64,000 nt of DNA from Planctomycetota bacterium (GCA_020638695.1 JACKIB010000003.1:186001-250000), one strand, 5' to 3'; shown: positions 44,503-53,136, numbered from the stretch's first letter. Translations and numbers: made by a program. The notes: a model not told the origin generated them from the letters alone.

Positions 44503-45078
44503 GTGAGTTTCGCCGCCCTTCGACTCGATCCCGTGTTACTCGATCCAGCCGAGTTCTCCTTCGTTCCGCCGCTCGAGGCCGCGTTCGAGGTGTTCCGCAC
44601 CGAGCTCGAACGCGTTGGTCGAACCGCGTTCACGGCCTGGCCGGATCGGGGCGCATACGTCGGCAACTGGCTGGGACTGCCGCTGTTCATGGCGAGCCAC
44701 CACCCCGCGGTGGGGCCGTTGTTCGCGCCCAACCAACAGCGGTGCCCCGCGACGATGCAGGTGCTGCGCGGCATTCCGTCGCTGGTGGCTGCGGGGTTCT
44801 CGTGGATGGAGCCCGGTTGCCACATCCTGCCGCACGTCGACGTCAAGCCACCCGACGTCCTGCGCACCCACCTCGGCCTGCGGATTCCCGACCGTGCGGT
44901 GCTGCGGGTTGGCGCCGAACACTTCACCTGGCAGGAAGGGCGCTGCCTCGTGTTCGACGGCACGATCGAGCACGAGACCGCCAACCTGAGCGATCGACCG
45001 CGAGTCGTGCTGCTGATCGACGCGCGGCTCAACGCGCGCGAGCTGGATTACCTGCGCGACTGCTCCGCCCGCGGATGA
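44503..45078 (+). CDS. Aspartyl/asparaginyl beta-hydroxylase-family dioxygenase
   Basis: This 191-residue protein matches the core of the Fe(II)/2-oxoglutarate Asp/Asn hydroxylase fold. It has the HxD metal motif His111-Asp113 in ILPHVDVKPPDVLRTHLGL, a distal His in GTIEHETANLSD, and the 2-oxoglutarate Arg in RPRVVLLID. SWMEPGCHILPHVD is family-typical (PGxxIxPHxD). It may hydroxylate a peptide or small molecule. It starts at GTG 44503; the frame is open upstream without features. It is divergent from the lipoprotein and convergent with the small lipoprotein at 45157. Confidence 0.82.
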   Translation: MSFAALRLDPVLLDPAEFSFVPPLEAAFEVFRTELERVGRTAFTAWPDRGAYVGNWLGLPLFMASHHPAVGPLFAPNQQRCPATMQVLRGIPSLVAAGFSWMEPGCHILPHVDVKPPDVLRTHLGLRIPDRAVLRVGAEHFTWQEGRCLVFDGTIEHETANLSDRPRVVLLIDARLNARELDYLRDCSARG

Positions 45079-45156
45079 GCGATCCGCGGGCGACGCCAGG
45101 GTTCCCAAACGCAACGGTGCCGCCCTTCGAGGTCGGCGACACCGCGACGATCCGGA

Positions 45157-45486
45157 TCAGCGCGCCGGGACGCCCGGGGCCGACCGCAGGATGTAGTCGT
45201 GGTGGATGCCGTACACCACGACCACCCCGGGACCCAGCTCCATGGTGGACGACTGGTTGTTCTCGAACTTCATGGTGACCTTGCACCCCGCCTGGCTGAC
45301 CTTGACGGCGATCCCGTCCGCGAGTCGTTGCAGGTCGGCGCCGCTGAGGTTCTCCACGCTCACGATCGTGCCGCGCATCACCGAGTAGCCGCTCCACTGG
45401 GCGACGTAGCTGTCGCTGACCGTGTTGCAGCCGGCCAAGCCCGCGGCCAGCGCCACTGCTCCGGCGAACTTTGCGAGGTTCTTCAT
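45157..45486 (-). CDS. Small lipoprotein of unknown function
   Basis: This is a 109-residue protein. MKNLAKFAGAVALAAGLAGC is a clean lipoprotein signal, cleaved before Cys20. The mature part (TVSDSYVAQWSGYSVMRGTIVSVENLSG... ending RSAPGVPAR) has no recognised domain. The ATG at 45484-45486 is supported by the signal peptide. Longer frames on this strand extend to 45811 but lack features. Confidence 0.65.
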   Translation of the reverse strand: MKNLAKFAGAVALAAGLAGCNTVSDSYVAQWSGYSVMRGTIVSVENLSGADLQRLADGIAVKVSQAGCKVTMKFENNQSSTMELGPGVVVVYGIHHDYILRSAPGVPAR

Positions 45487-45635
45487 GCGGGCGGTTTCGA
45501 CGATGCATGGCGGCGCGCTTGAGCAACCACACCGGGAACGGGACGCGCGCTGGCGGCGCTTGGCAGAACGGGCCATGGTGGCGGCGCTTGCCCGGACGGC
45601 TGGCGCGGGCCCGCGCCGCCAGCCGATGCCAGGAC

Positions 45636-45890
45636 ATGGCTCCGACACTCCGCAGGTCGATCTCGCTCGCCGCGTGGGCCGTACTCTGCCTCGGCGGCTG
45701 CAGCCGCGGCGTCGAGCAGCGGACCCCGAGTGAGCCGAGGCCCGAGCCATCCTCCGCGCTCGGCGCGCCGATCACTGCACCGATCGAGGCCGGGGAGCAG
45801 CTCCGCGCCAAGATCCGTGTGCAGACGCGCGCCGCACGAGTGCGGGCACGCGAACTCGAGCGGGTGATCGAAGAAGGTCGCGACCGTTAG
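45636..45890 (+). CDS. Small lipoprotein with coiled-coil tail
   Basis: This 84-residue protein begins MAPTLRRSISLAAWAVLCLG followed by Gly-Cys, a lipoprotein signal with the acylated Cys at residue 22. A Pro/Glu-rich spacer follows, then a charged helix (EQLRAKIRVQTRAARVRARELERVIEEGRDR) that could be a coiled coil, so the shape resembles a small Lpp-like protein. AGGA lies just upstream of the ATG. It is divergent from the small lipoprotein at 45157. It is short and unrecognised, hence the moderate confidence. Confidence 0.5.
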   Translation: MAPTLRRSISLAAWAVLCLGGCSRGVEQRTPSEPRPEPSSALGAPITAPIEAGEQLRAKIRVQTRAARVRARELERVIEEGRDR

Positions 45891-46274
45891 CCTGGACCAG
45901 CTCGGTCATGGATAGTCCGGGTTGGCTCGCCTTCTCTCGCCAGACCGACGACTGGAGACGCAGCTCGCGGAGATCGCGGGCGGATGTGGAACGGGATCGC
46001 GGTCGCACGCCCGTCGGTTCGAGCGTCGACCCAGAACGGAACTCGAGTTCCGAAAATGTAGGAGTCCGCCAAACGTCGCTCGACGGCCGCTGACGGACCG
46101 AACCCCGGCGTCTATGATCCTGGCGCCTCCCCATGCAATTCCAACCCACGAACCCGGGATCCGCTCCCGGTGCGTGGCGATGCCGCGGCATCGCCTCTCC
46201 TCCCCGCCTCCGCGACCCAGGCTCGCGCGCGACCCGACGTGGCGCGCGCACAGACCGCGTGGAGGTCGGGTGAC
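45891..46274. other. 384-bp intergenic region with a 16-bp perfect palindrome
   Basis: This lies upstream of the DegT-family gene. CGGAACTCGAGTTCCG at 46037-46052 is a perfect palindrome, a possible operator, followed by the only A-run in the region (AAAATG). No RNA gene or coding frame with features is seen. Confidence 0.35.
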
Positions 46275-47375
46275 ATGGACATCCGACTCTCCGATCACCG
46301 CACGCACTACCAAGGCATCCAGACCGAAGTGCTCGAGGCGGTCCATCGCGTCCTCGACGCGCACTCCCTTTCGTCCGGCGATGAGGGCGCGGCATTCGAG
46401 CACGCGTTCGCCACGCTGCTCGGTGACGGCAACGTCTGCGTCGGCACCGGTAGCTGCACCGATGCCCTGAGCCTCATCCTGCACGCAGTCGGGATCGGCT
46501 TGGGCGACGACGTGGTCACGGTGGCGAACGCCTCGCTGCGGGTGGTCAGCGCCATCCGCTCGGTCGGCGCCCGGCCGGTCTTCTGCGATGTGGACCCGGA
46601 TACCGGGCTGATCGATGCCGACCTGCTCCCCAGCTGCCTGACCCAAGCCACGCGCGCGGTGATTCCGGTCCACCTGCACGGTAACGCGGCTGACGTGCCA
46701 CGCATCCGGCAGACGGTCGCCGGTCGCGGCGTGACGGTAGTCGAGGACTGCGGGGATGCCACCGGCGCCGAACTACACGGTGCGCAGGTGGGCACACTCG
46801 GCGATGCGGCTGCGTTCTCGTTCGCTCCCGATCGGATCCTCGGCGCGTACGGCGCCGCCGGGCTGTGCGCGACCCGCGACGCGAAGCTCGCGGATGCCCT
46901 GCGCAGCGTGCGCTGTTACGGCTTGGAAGCGGACGCGGCACTTCGCGAAGGCGTCTACGCACCGCTCGACGAGCTGCAGGCCGCGATCCTCTCGGTCAAA
47001 CTCGGGACGCTCAGACAGGACTTGGCACGGCGTCGCGAACTGGCCGGCCTGTACGATGCGGAGCTGGCCGAGGTGGTCGTCCCGATGCAACACGGCGCAG
47101 GTGCGACCCCCGCATACCAGCGCTACGTGGTCCGCAGCCCGAAGCGCGATGCGATCCACGACGCGCTCGCCGGGCACGGGATCGCCACCGGGATCCACTT
47201 CCGCACGCCGGTGCACCGGATGCCGGGCTACGCCTTCCTCGGCTATCCGGTCGGCAGCCTGCCGGCAACCGAGCGACTCGCCGAGGAGATTCTCTCCCTG
47301 CCGATCCACGCGACCCTGACGCCCGACGACGTGCTCGCCATCTGCTCCGCGGTACGCGCTGCGGCAGGCTCCTGA
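46275..47375 (+). CDS. DegT/DnrJ/EryC1 family protein lacking the PLP lysine
   Basis: This 366-residue protein follows the sugar aminotransferase family throughout: GTGSCTDALSLILHAVGIGLGDDVVTVAN, RPVFCDVDPDTG, VVEDCGDATGA (PLP Asp158) and YAPLDELQAAILSVKL. The Schiff-base lysine, normally in SFxPxKxLGAYGDGG, is Arg187 here (SFAPDRILGAYGAAG; codon CGG at 46833-46835). The protein therefore cannot form the usual internal aldimine. It may be a regulatory or non-aminotransferase relative; in ColD a His takes this place. It starts at ATG 46275. No other sugar-nucleotide gene adjoins it. It converges with the secretin-N gene. Confidence 0.8.
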   Translation: MDIRLSDHRTHYQGIQTEVLEAVHRVLDAHSLSSGDEGAAFEHAFATLLGDGNVCVGTGSCTDALSLILHAVGIGLGDDVVTVANASLRVVSAIRSVGARPVFCDVDPDTGLIDADLLPSCLTQATRAVIPVHLHGNAADVPRIRQTVAGRGVTVVEDCGDATGAELHGAQVGTLGDAAAFSFAPDRILGAYGAAGLCATRDAKLADALRSVRCYGLEADAALREGVYAPLDELQAAILSVKLGTLRQDLARRRELAGLYDAELAEVVVPMQHGAGATPAYQRYVVRSPKRDAIHDALAGHGIATGIHFRTPVHRMPGYAFLGYPVGSLPATERLAEEILSLPIHATLTPDDVLAICSAVRAAAGS

Positions 47376-47391
47376 CGGCCGCGATCGCGTT

Positions 47392-48204
47392 TCAGCGCGC
47401 GCGGTCGGCCGCGCGCCGCGGGCTCGCGGTGGTAGCGGGTTGCACACCCGACGATCCACCCGGACGCGCCCCTTCCAGAACCCGTACCTTCTCGCGCAGC
47501 TCGATCAGACTGCGGTTGATCGCCGCGCGTTCCTTCTCCAAACGCTCGATCCGTGCCACCAGGTCGTTGGCCGAGACGGAGCCGGTCGCCGGCACATCCA
47601 TCCGCCGGATGGTGGCCACCGTCTCGAGGACGTCGCCGACGATGCCCTGCAGCATGATGGCGTTCGGCGTGCCGACATTGCCCACCAACACCGCAGGGTA
47701 GCGCCCATTGTTGTGCACGAACGGGCGCAGGTTCTGGGTGACCACCTTGGCGTCCACGTGCTCGAGGTAGATGACCGTGGTCACCTTGATGACCAGGTTG
47801 GGCCGGCGCTGCAGCTCCTCGGGCTTCTTGAGAACCGAGCGGATCGCCGCCCGCCGCGGTCCGTTGACGTTGATGAACTCGAAGATGCCGCGCTCTTCGT
47901 CGACGGGGCTCATCACCAGACCCTTCATGAACGCGAGCTGGCTGACGACTTCCTCGCAGCCGTGCACGTCGAGGTTCAGCGACTTCTGCAGCGTGATCGC
48001 CGGCACGCCCCTCCCGATCTCGGTCGGCTCGAGGATCAGGTTGCGACCGAGGAATCGCGCGGCGCGCTCGATGATGTCGCCGATTTGGTGCTCCCCGGCC
48101 TCGAGCACGAAGCCGCGTGACTTGCCGTTGTCCTGGGCCGGCAGCGCCGCGACGGTGGCGAACAGTGCAAGGAGAGCGATTCGGGGCGTCCGGTGGTATG
48201 GCAT
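47392..48204 (-). CDS. Periplasmic protein with secretin N-type domains and no secretin pore
   Basis: This 270-residue exported protein (signal MPYHRTPRIALLALFATVAALPAQ) has an N0-like region (VLEAGEHQIGDIIERAARFLGRNLILEP...) and an N1/Secretin_N-like domain (KVTTVIYLEHVDAKVVTQNLRPFV, then IMLQGIVGDVLETVATIRRMD). A coiled coil (VARIERLEKERAAINRSLIELREKVRVLE) and a short tail follow. GspD/PilQ secretins continue into a beta-barrel after such domains, but this protein ends. It may be a scaffold for a secretin encoded elsewhere. It is divergent from the selenoprotein gene. Confidence 0.75.
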   Translation of the reverse strand: MPYHRTPRIALLALFATVAALPAQDNGKSRGFVLEAGEHQIGDIIERAARFLGRNLILEPTEIGRGVPAITLQKSLNLDVHGCEEVVSQLAFMKGLVMSPVDEERGIFEFINVNGPRRAAIRSVLKKPEELQRRPNLVIKVTTVIYLEHVDAKVVTQNLRPFVHNNGRYPAVLVGNVGTPNAIMLQGIVGDVLETVATIRRMDVPATGSVSANDLVARIERLEKERAAINRSLIELREKVRVLEGARPGGSSGVQPATTASPRRAADRAR

Positions 48205-48317
48205 GGCCCTGGGACCCCGGTACCCCACAGGTATTCCCGGCTGACGCGATCCATGGGCACGGCGACTTTCTGCGGGTGCCTGCTTGAGGCGACCGGCGCT
48301 CGCTGTGCAATGGCGCC

Positions 48318-49589
48318 ATGAACCCGATTGGCACCGCCTTGTTGGCCGGTACCGCCGCTGTCGCGGTCGGCGCCCATCTCACCGGAACGGTCGCCGCCCA
48401 GGCCTCGCGCCTCAGCGAACGCGACCTACCACGGATCCGCGGCGAAGTGCTGCCAACCGAACAGGAACTCGCCTTCTATCGAATCGGCTGGCACGCCGAA
48501 CTACGCAGCGCACTGGTCGCCGCGCACCGAGCAGGCAAACCGGTGTTGCTGTGGGCGATGAACGGCCATCCCCTCGGCTGTGTTTGAAACAACGGCGTGG
48601 CGACCAGACGGTCCGTCTGGTCCGAGCCGGAGATCCAACAACTGCTGAAGGAGTTCGTCCCAGCAGCGGACGAAGTGGGTCGGTTGCAGCGTGGTCGCGA
48701 TCGCGAGTGCCTGCTGTTCCAGGCGTTCGCCGAGCAAGGGCACTACAAGGGACGAGTGGTCCCGTCCGACACCCGTCAAGGCATCTACGCGGTCACGCCG
48801 AACGGCACCTTCCTCGCTTCGTGCAACACCCGCCGCGCCGACACGGTCGCCAAGATGCTGCGCCTGGCTCTGGAACGCTGGAAGGCGCTGCCCGCAGCGG
48901 CGCGTCAACTCAGCGCGGATGACCGCAAGAGTCTGCAGCAGACCAAACGGTGGACCGACCGCTACCCCCGCGACGGGCTGGTGCTTCGCATCATCACCCG
49001 CGACTTGCAAGGAGCCAAGCCCGGCAAGGGTTGGCGGCACAACGCGTGGAACCTCGACTTCGCCTGGTTTCGCAAGGACGAGATCGCCGGGCTGCTTCCC
49101 GAGCCGCGGATCGGTGCATCCCGCGCGCTTCCGGATCCCCTGATGCAGCGGCTGGCGCGCCTCCACCTGTTGGACAACGTCCGCGGTCAGGTCGATTCGT
49201 TCCAGGTGCGCGACATCGAGCATGCGCGACTCACCGCGACCGTCACCGCACTCGACGACGAATCGATGACCCTGCGGCTGGAAGGCGACAGCCGGGCGGT
49301 GCGTCGCGGACGGTGGGCCGTGCGCGGATTCCGCGACCACGCCGCGCCCAAGCCACAGGAACGCGGCTTCGCCGTCGCGCTGCTCGGCCACGCCAAGGTG
49401 TCGCGCAAGACCGGGCGATTCACCGCCTTCGAGCTGATCGGCGCGGGCGAGCGGTGGGGTGGCACGCAGTTCAACGGTCGCGACGGCGATCTCGACCGGG
49501 GACCGATCGGGGTCGTGTTGCAACTCGCCGAGGACAAGCCCGACAGCCGCGTCGCCCCGGCGCGGATCTGGGAGTACCGCTGGCGCTGA
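48318..49589 (+). CDS. Probable thioredoxin-fold selenoprotein (in-frame UGA = Sec at codon 90)
   Basis: Two open frames, 48318-48587 and 48588-49589, lie in the same reading frame and are separated only by TGA 48585-48587. Read through, they give one 423-residue exported protein: signal MNPIGTALLAGTAAVAVGAHLTGTVAAQ, then KPVLLWAMNGHPLGC88-V-U90-NNG, then VWSEPEIQQLLKEFVPAADEV. This is the beta-strand, redox site and helix order of thioredoxin-like domains. The UGA replaces the residue two after Cys88, so a Cys-x-Sec redox pair is likely. A hairpin with GGU in its apical loop starts 15 nt after the UGA (separate entry). The 330-codon downstream frame is intact, arguing against a decayed gene. 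It would act in the periplasm as an oxidoreductase; the substrate is unknown. Confidence 0.8.
48588..48625 (+). promoter_or_regulatory. Bacterial SECIS element
   Basis: ACCAGAC (48603-48609) pairs perfectly with GTCTGGT (48615-48621) around the 5-base loop GGTCC. The loop GGU starts 22 nt after the UGA, within the 16-37 nt range known for bacterial SECIS elements. Its loop resembles the GGUC loop of E. coli fdhF, which SelB binds. The stem lies within coding sequence, as is usual in bacteria. Confidence 0.8.
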
Positions 49590-49608
49590 CCGCGGGCGAC
49601 CCGAAGCG

Positions 49609-50127
49609 TCAGCGCTTCCGGGCGCTCACCTCGATCACCCGCGTCGATGCGATGAGGTCGTGCAGGCAGCGTCGATCGGCGCGGAAGATCATGAGCGCGT
49701 CGACCAACCCCACCACTGGGCCGATGAGCGGAATCGAGGACAGGAACATGGTCGGCAGGTAACGCATGCCGAACACCCTGCCGAACCCGGGCGGCTCGTT
49801 GGTTCGGATGTCGACGATCCGCATGCCGAACATCAGCTTGCCCACGGTCTGACCGCGCGGCAGCAGCCACCCCTGAACCAGCAGGAAGGTGCCGAGTCCG
49901 ATCAACCACATCAGGACGAGTACGCCGACCGCCTGCTGCGCTCCCAAGTTGCCGAAGTCGAGGAACCCCAGCCCCAACAGGATGGGGACCTGCACCACAC
50001 CCACCGCGAGTCCGTCGAGGATCGCGCCGAGCAGGCGCAGACCGCGCGACGCGAGTTCGAAGCGGCCTGCGCGGGGACTGCGGGGACGAATGGACTCCGG
50101 GGCTTCGTATGGGTTCTCGTCGGTCAT
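49609..50127 (-). CDS. RDD family membrane protein
   Basis: This 172-residue protein begins MTDENPYEAPESIRPRSP, a polar head common in planctomycete RDD proteins. Then come RLLGAILDGLAVGV (R and D of the RDD motif) and three membrane helices with GQTVGKLMFGMRIVD between the second and third. The ending DRRCLHDLIASTRVIEV is also typical (H-D motif). RDD proteins are small membrane proteins, some with cation antiport roles. The start is ATG 50125-50127. It converges on the selenoprotein gene with a 19-bp gap. Confidence 0.83.
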   Translation of the reverse strand: MTDENPYEAPESIRPRSPRAGRFELASRGLRLLGAILDGLAVGVVQVPILLGLGFLDFGNLGAQQAVGVLVLMWLIGLGTFLLVQGWLLPRGQTVGKLMFGMRIVDIRTNEPPGFGRVFGMRYLPTMFLSSIPLIGPVVGLVDALMIFRADRRCLHDLIASTRVIEVSARKR

Positions 50128-50361
50128 GGGCGTAGTCCGAAAGGGCGGGGAATCATCGCAGGATTGGCCACCGATCGCACGCCCGAGGTTCGCTGACGAC
50201 CGAGGATCGCGTGGACCGGAGTCGTCTTGAACCGGGCGCGGAATCGAGCCGAGGGGAAGCCCGACGAACCAGGGAGCGGCCAGGAGCAACCGCAGCGGAG
50301 CAGCTCGGAGACAGGAGATCCGGGCTACCATCTGGGTGCGCCCGTCCCCCCAGTCGATCCC

Positions 50362-51531
50362 ATGCTGCGCACCCTCGTCTTCGCACTCACCTGCCCCGCC
50401 GTCCTGGGGATGCTCGGTCCCGCCGCAGCCCAGGCACCGACCACCCGCTACCGCGATCCCGTGTTCGCCGCCCACACGGTGCAGAACGCGCTCGCCTACG
50501 GCACTGCGCTGAACCGCTACACCCAGTTGGTCGACACACTCGTGCTCGACTTGTACGAGCCGGGCGGCGACGCGGCGCTCGCCCGCCCGGCGGTCGTGCT
50601 GGTGCATGGCGGCGGATTCGTCAACGGCAGCCGCCGCGATGCGCACAACGTCGCTTTCTGCCAGGACCTCGCGCGACGCGGTTTCGTCGTCGCATCGATC
50701 GACTACCGGCTGCGGCCGAGCGGGATGTGGGACTACAGCGACATCGTGGACGCGAGCCACGATCTCAAGGCCGCGGTCCGCTGGCTGCGGCGCTTCGCCG
50801 CCACCTATCGGTTGGACCCGACGCGGATCGGCACGATCGGCGGCTCGGCCGGCGCGATCACCTGCCTCGAAGCGGCCGCCGTTCCGGGCGAGGGAGCGAG
50901 CGGCAACCCTGGCTGGCCGTCGCACGTCGACTGCGTGGTCGACATGTGGGGCTACCTCCACGACGAGCAGACGTTGGATGCCGGGGAGCCGCCGATCCTG
51001 ATCCTGCACGGGGTGAGCGACACCACCATTCCCTACACGCGGGCACAGGCGCTGGCGCAGCGCGCCGCGACGGTCGGCGTTCCGCACGAACTGGTGCCTC
51101 TGCAGGGCGGGCACTCGCTCTACGCACTGGTGCTCAGCCAGGAGATCGACCGGATCGCCGCGTTCTACTGGCGCCACCTGCGCCTCGGATCACTCGAGGG
51201 GCTCGCGGCCCGCGATGGCTGGCAGATGCCGGGTGCCAAGCACTTGACCCTCGACGTCACCGCACCGGCAGGCCGCGTGTACCTGCTGTTGCTCGCCGCC
51301 CAGCGCATCGACCAACCACTCGGTCGACTCGGCACCCTGTGCCTGGACCCCTCGGCCATGCTGCTGCTCGCCCGCACCACCATGCCCGCGACCCCGCGGC
51401 TGCCGGTCGATTCGGTGCAGCTGGCGATCCCCGACGGGCTGCACGGGGCAATCTACTGGCAGTGCGCCTTCGATGACGGACTCGGCCGACTCGACGTGCT
51501 GAGCAACTGCACGGCCACGGTGTTTCCGTAG
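50362..51531 (+). CDS. Secreted alpha/beta hydrolase (carboxylesterase) with shared C-terminal domain
   Basis: This 389-residue exported protein has a signal MLRTLVFALTCPAVLGMLGPAAAQ and an esterase core at about 50-280. It has the oxyanion VLVHGGGF, nucleophile Ser162 in IGGSAGA, an Asp in ILHGVSDTTIPY and His in QGGHSLYALVL, as in the BD-FAE/hormone-sensitive-lipase-like group. Residues 285-389 are the beta-rich domain (LDPSAMLLLARTTMP...IPDGLHGAIYWQCAF...SNCTATVF), also at the ends of the proteins at 10100 and 29771. It should cleave an ester outside the cytoplasm. Longer upstream frames are rejected because the signal peptide fixes the start. Confidence 0.8.
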   Translation: MLRTLVFALTCPAVLGMLGPAAAQAPTTRYRDPVFAAHTVQNALAYGTALNRYTQLVDTLVLDLYEPGGDAALARPAVVLVHGGGFVNGSRRDAHNVAFCQDLARRGFVVASIDYRLRPSGMWDYSDIVDASHDLKAAVRWLRRFAATYRLDPTRIGTIGGSAGAITCLEAAAVPGEGASGNPGWPSHVDCVVDMWGYLHDEQTLDAGEPPILILHGVSDTTIPYTRAQALAQRAATVGVPHELVPLQGGHSLYALVLSQEIDRIAAFYWRHLRLGSLEGLAARDGWQMPGAKHLTLDVTAPAGRVYLLLLAAQRIDQPLGRLGTLCLDPSAMLLLARTTMPATPRLPVDSVQLAIPDGLHGAIYWQCAFDDGLGRLDVLSNCTATVFP

Positions 51532-51582
51532 GTCGGACCGCGGCCTCGTCCGCGCCGGTCCGCAGCGACGCGGCGCTTGGGG

Positions 51583-53136
51583 CTACAGCAGAATGCGCAG
51601 AACGGTGCCGACCTGCCGGCTCCACTGCAGGGTCGCCGCGACATCGTCGGCGAGTAGACCCTTCTCCAGCTGGGTCAACGACCATGACGCAGTCCGCTCG
51701 GCGCGCCCCGCAATCATCGGGGCGACGTAGCGCGCCCAGGAGTGGACATACTGAACCAACCGGTGGTGCACCCACAGGCGCACCGGCCCCTGCGCCAACC
51801 CGAGCTTCGCTGCCGGCAGCTTGCTGTTGAACGGTGCGAGCACGGTCGTCAGGTCCGCAACGCAGCCCTGTAGAGTGTCGTGCACGGCGAGGCTCACCAG
51901 GCGCTCGCTGTTGCGGATGACCAGGTGCTTGGCGCCGAACACCTTGAACGCGACTTCCTCGCCGGCGATCGGTTCGATGTCCATGTCGAGCACCCGCGCC
52001 GCCGGGCTGCGCAGGAACGCGGCCAGGCTCTGCTTCACCGCCGCCCCGTCGTCGACCGCGAACGTCACGGTACCGTGGAGTGCCTTCAGCGCCTTGATCG
52101 CGCGCCGGAACTCGACCCCGGCTGGCGGTGCCGGACCGTCGATCATCACGGTCAGCTCCCCTGTCCAAGCGTCGAGCAGATCACTGAGCAGGTCCCGGTA
52201 CTGCTTCATCTCCTCCTGCTGCAACGCAGCCCGGATCATCGTGCGCGCCGTGCGGGTGAAGTGCTTGCCGAGGTTCACCGCCAACACCCCGCCGAGGTTG
52301 GACAGGGGCGCGCCGAGCACCCGGGCCGGACCGGCCTTGGGGTCGAGGAACGTCCCGACGAGACCATCCCCAGGACGACATCCGCTGTAGACGTCGAGCG
52401 CCAGGGAGTTGCCGAGCCGCGACACCGAGCCGGCGAGCTGCATCGCACGCGGCCCGAACAACCCGGTGATCTCGCGCCGCTCGCGCTTGGACATCGTCGA
52501 CAAGGCGTCGAACCGCAGCCACACCGGGGCCTGCTTCACTCGAGCGGCGGCGCGATCCTCGAAGTCGTCGTGGGCGATGTCCTGGTAGGAGTTGAACAGC
52601 GGGTTCTCGATCGGCTTGTCGCCGAACGAGTCGCCGAAGTTCAGTCGGAACCCACCGCGGGGCCGCGCGACCTCGTGCAGCAGCATGCGCTTGACCTTCC
52701 AGCTCTTGTCGAGCCCGTCGAGCGAAGCCGCCTTCATGTCCTCGAACACCTCCCCCCACGGCACGGGTTTCTGGTAGTCGAGCTGCAGCAGCGGATCACG
52801 CATTCGCTGGTCGATCGCCGTGCCGAACAAGCGGGCGTGGAGCGGCAGAGCGGCGATGGTCGCCGGGCACAGGAATACCCGGTTGGCGAAGTTGACCGAA
52901 CCGAAGTCGGCCGCTCCGGCTGCGAACAGCTCAGCCGCTTTGGCTTGCAGCGCGCGGACCAGCTCGTGGTCCTGCGGCGCGCCGATGCGCGCCTCGAACA
53001 CCAGCTTCTGCCGTCCTTCGACAGGACGCGAAGTCGGCGCCTGCGCAGTGAGCGCGGCGAGCGGAAGCCACGCGGCAAGCGCCGCACACCGAGAGGTCCA
53101 CGCGAGGGTCCGGAGACCCGGAGAGCTCGAGATCAT
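51583..53136 (-). CDS. Large secreted protein of unknown function, DUF3352-like
   Basis: This 517-residue protein has an N-terminal signal (WTSRCAALAAWLPLAALTAQ). The body is alpha/beta with phrases such as GAPQDHELVRALQAKAAELF, NPLFNSYQDIAHDDFEDRAAARVKQAPVWLRFDAL and GVLAVNLGKHFTRTARTMI. It has no catalytic motif I can identify. It is somewhat like the DUF3352 part of the lipoprotein at 41939. The start is ATG 53134-53136. It is head-to-head with the ThuA/DUF1080 gene, 91 bp apart. Confidence 0.65.
   Translation of the reverse strand: MISSSPGLRTLAWTSRCAALAAWLPLAALTAQAPTSRPVEGRQKLVFEARIGAPQDHELVRALQAKAAELFAAGAADFGSVNFANRVFLCPATIAALPLHARLFGTAIDQRMRDPLLQLDYQKPVPWGEVFEDMKAASLDGLDKSWKVKRMLLHEVARPRGGFRLNFGDSFGDKPIENPLFNSYQDIAHDDFEDRAAARVKQAPVWLRFDALSTMSKRERREITGLFGPRAMQLAGSVSRLGNSLALDVYSGCRPGDGLVGTFLDPKAGPARVLGAPLSNLGGVLAVNLGKHFTRTARTMIRAALQQEEMKQYRDLLSDLLDAWTGELTVMIDGPAPPAGVEFRRAIKALKALHGTVTFAVDDGAAVKQSLAAFLRSPAARVLDMDIEPIAGEEVAFKVFGAKHLVIRNSERLVSLAVHDTLQGCVADLTTVLAPFNSKLPAAKLGLAQGPVRLWVHHRLVQYVHSWARYVAPMIAGRAERTASWSLTQLEKGLLADDVAATLQWSRQVGTVLRILL

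Noticed and set aside
46008..46040. GGTTCGAGC resembling a tRNA T-loop
   Set aside because: No acceptor, D or anticodon stems can be drawn around it.
48318..48587. A separate 89-residue gene ending at TGA, followed by an independent gene at 48597
   Set aside because: Both parts are in one frame, form one thioredoxin-like domain, and the TGA is followed by a SECIS-type hairpin at the right distance.
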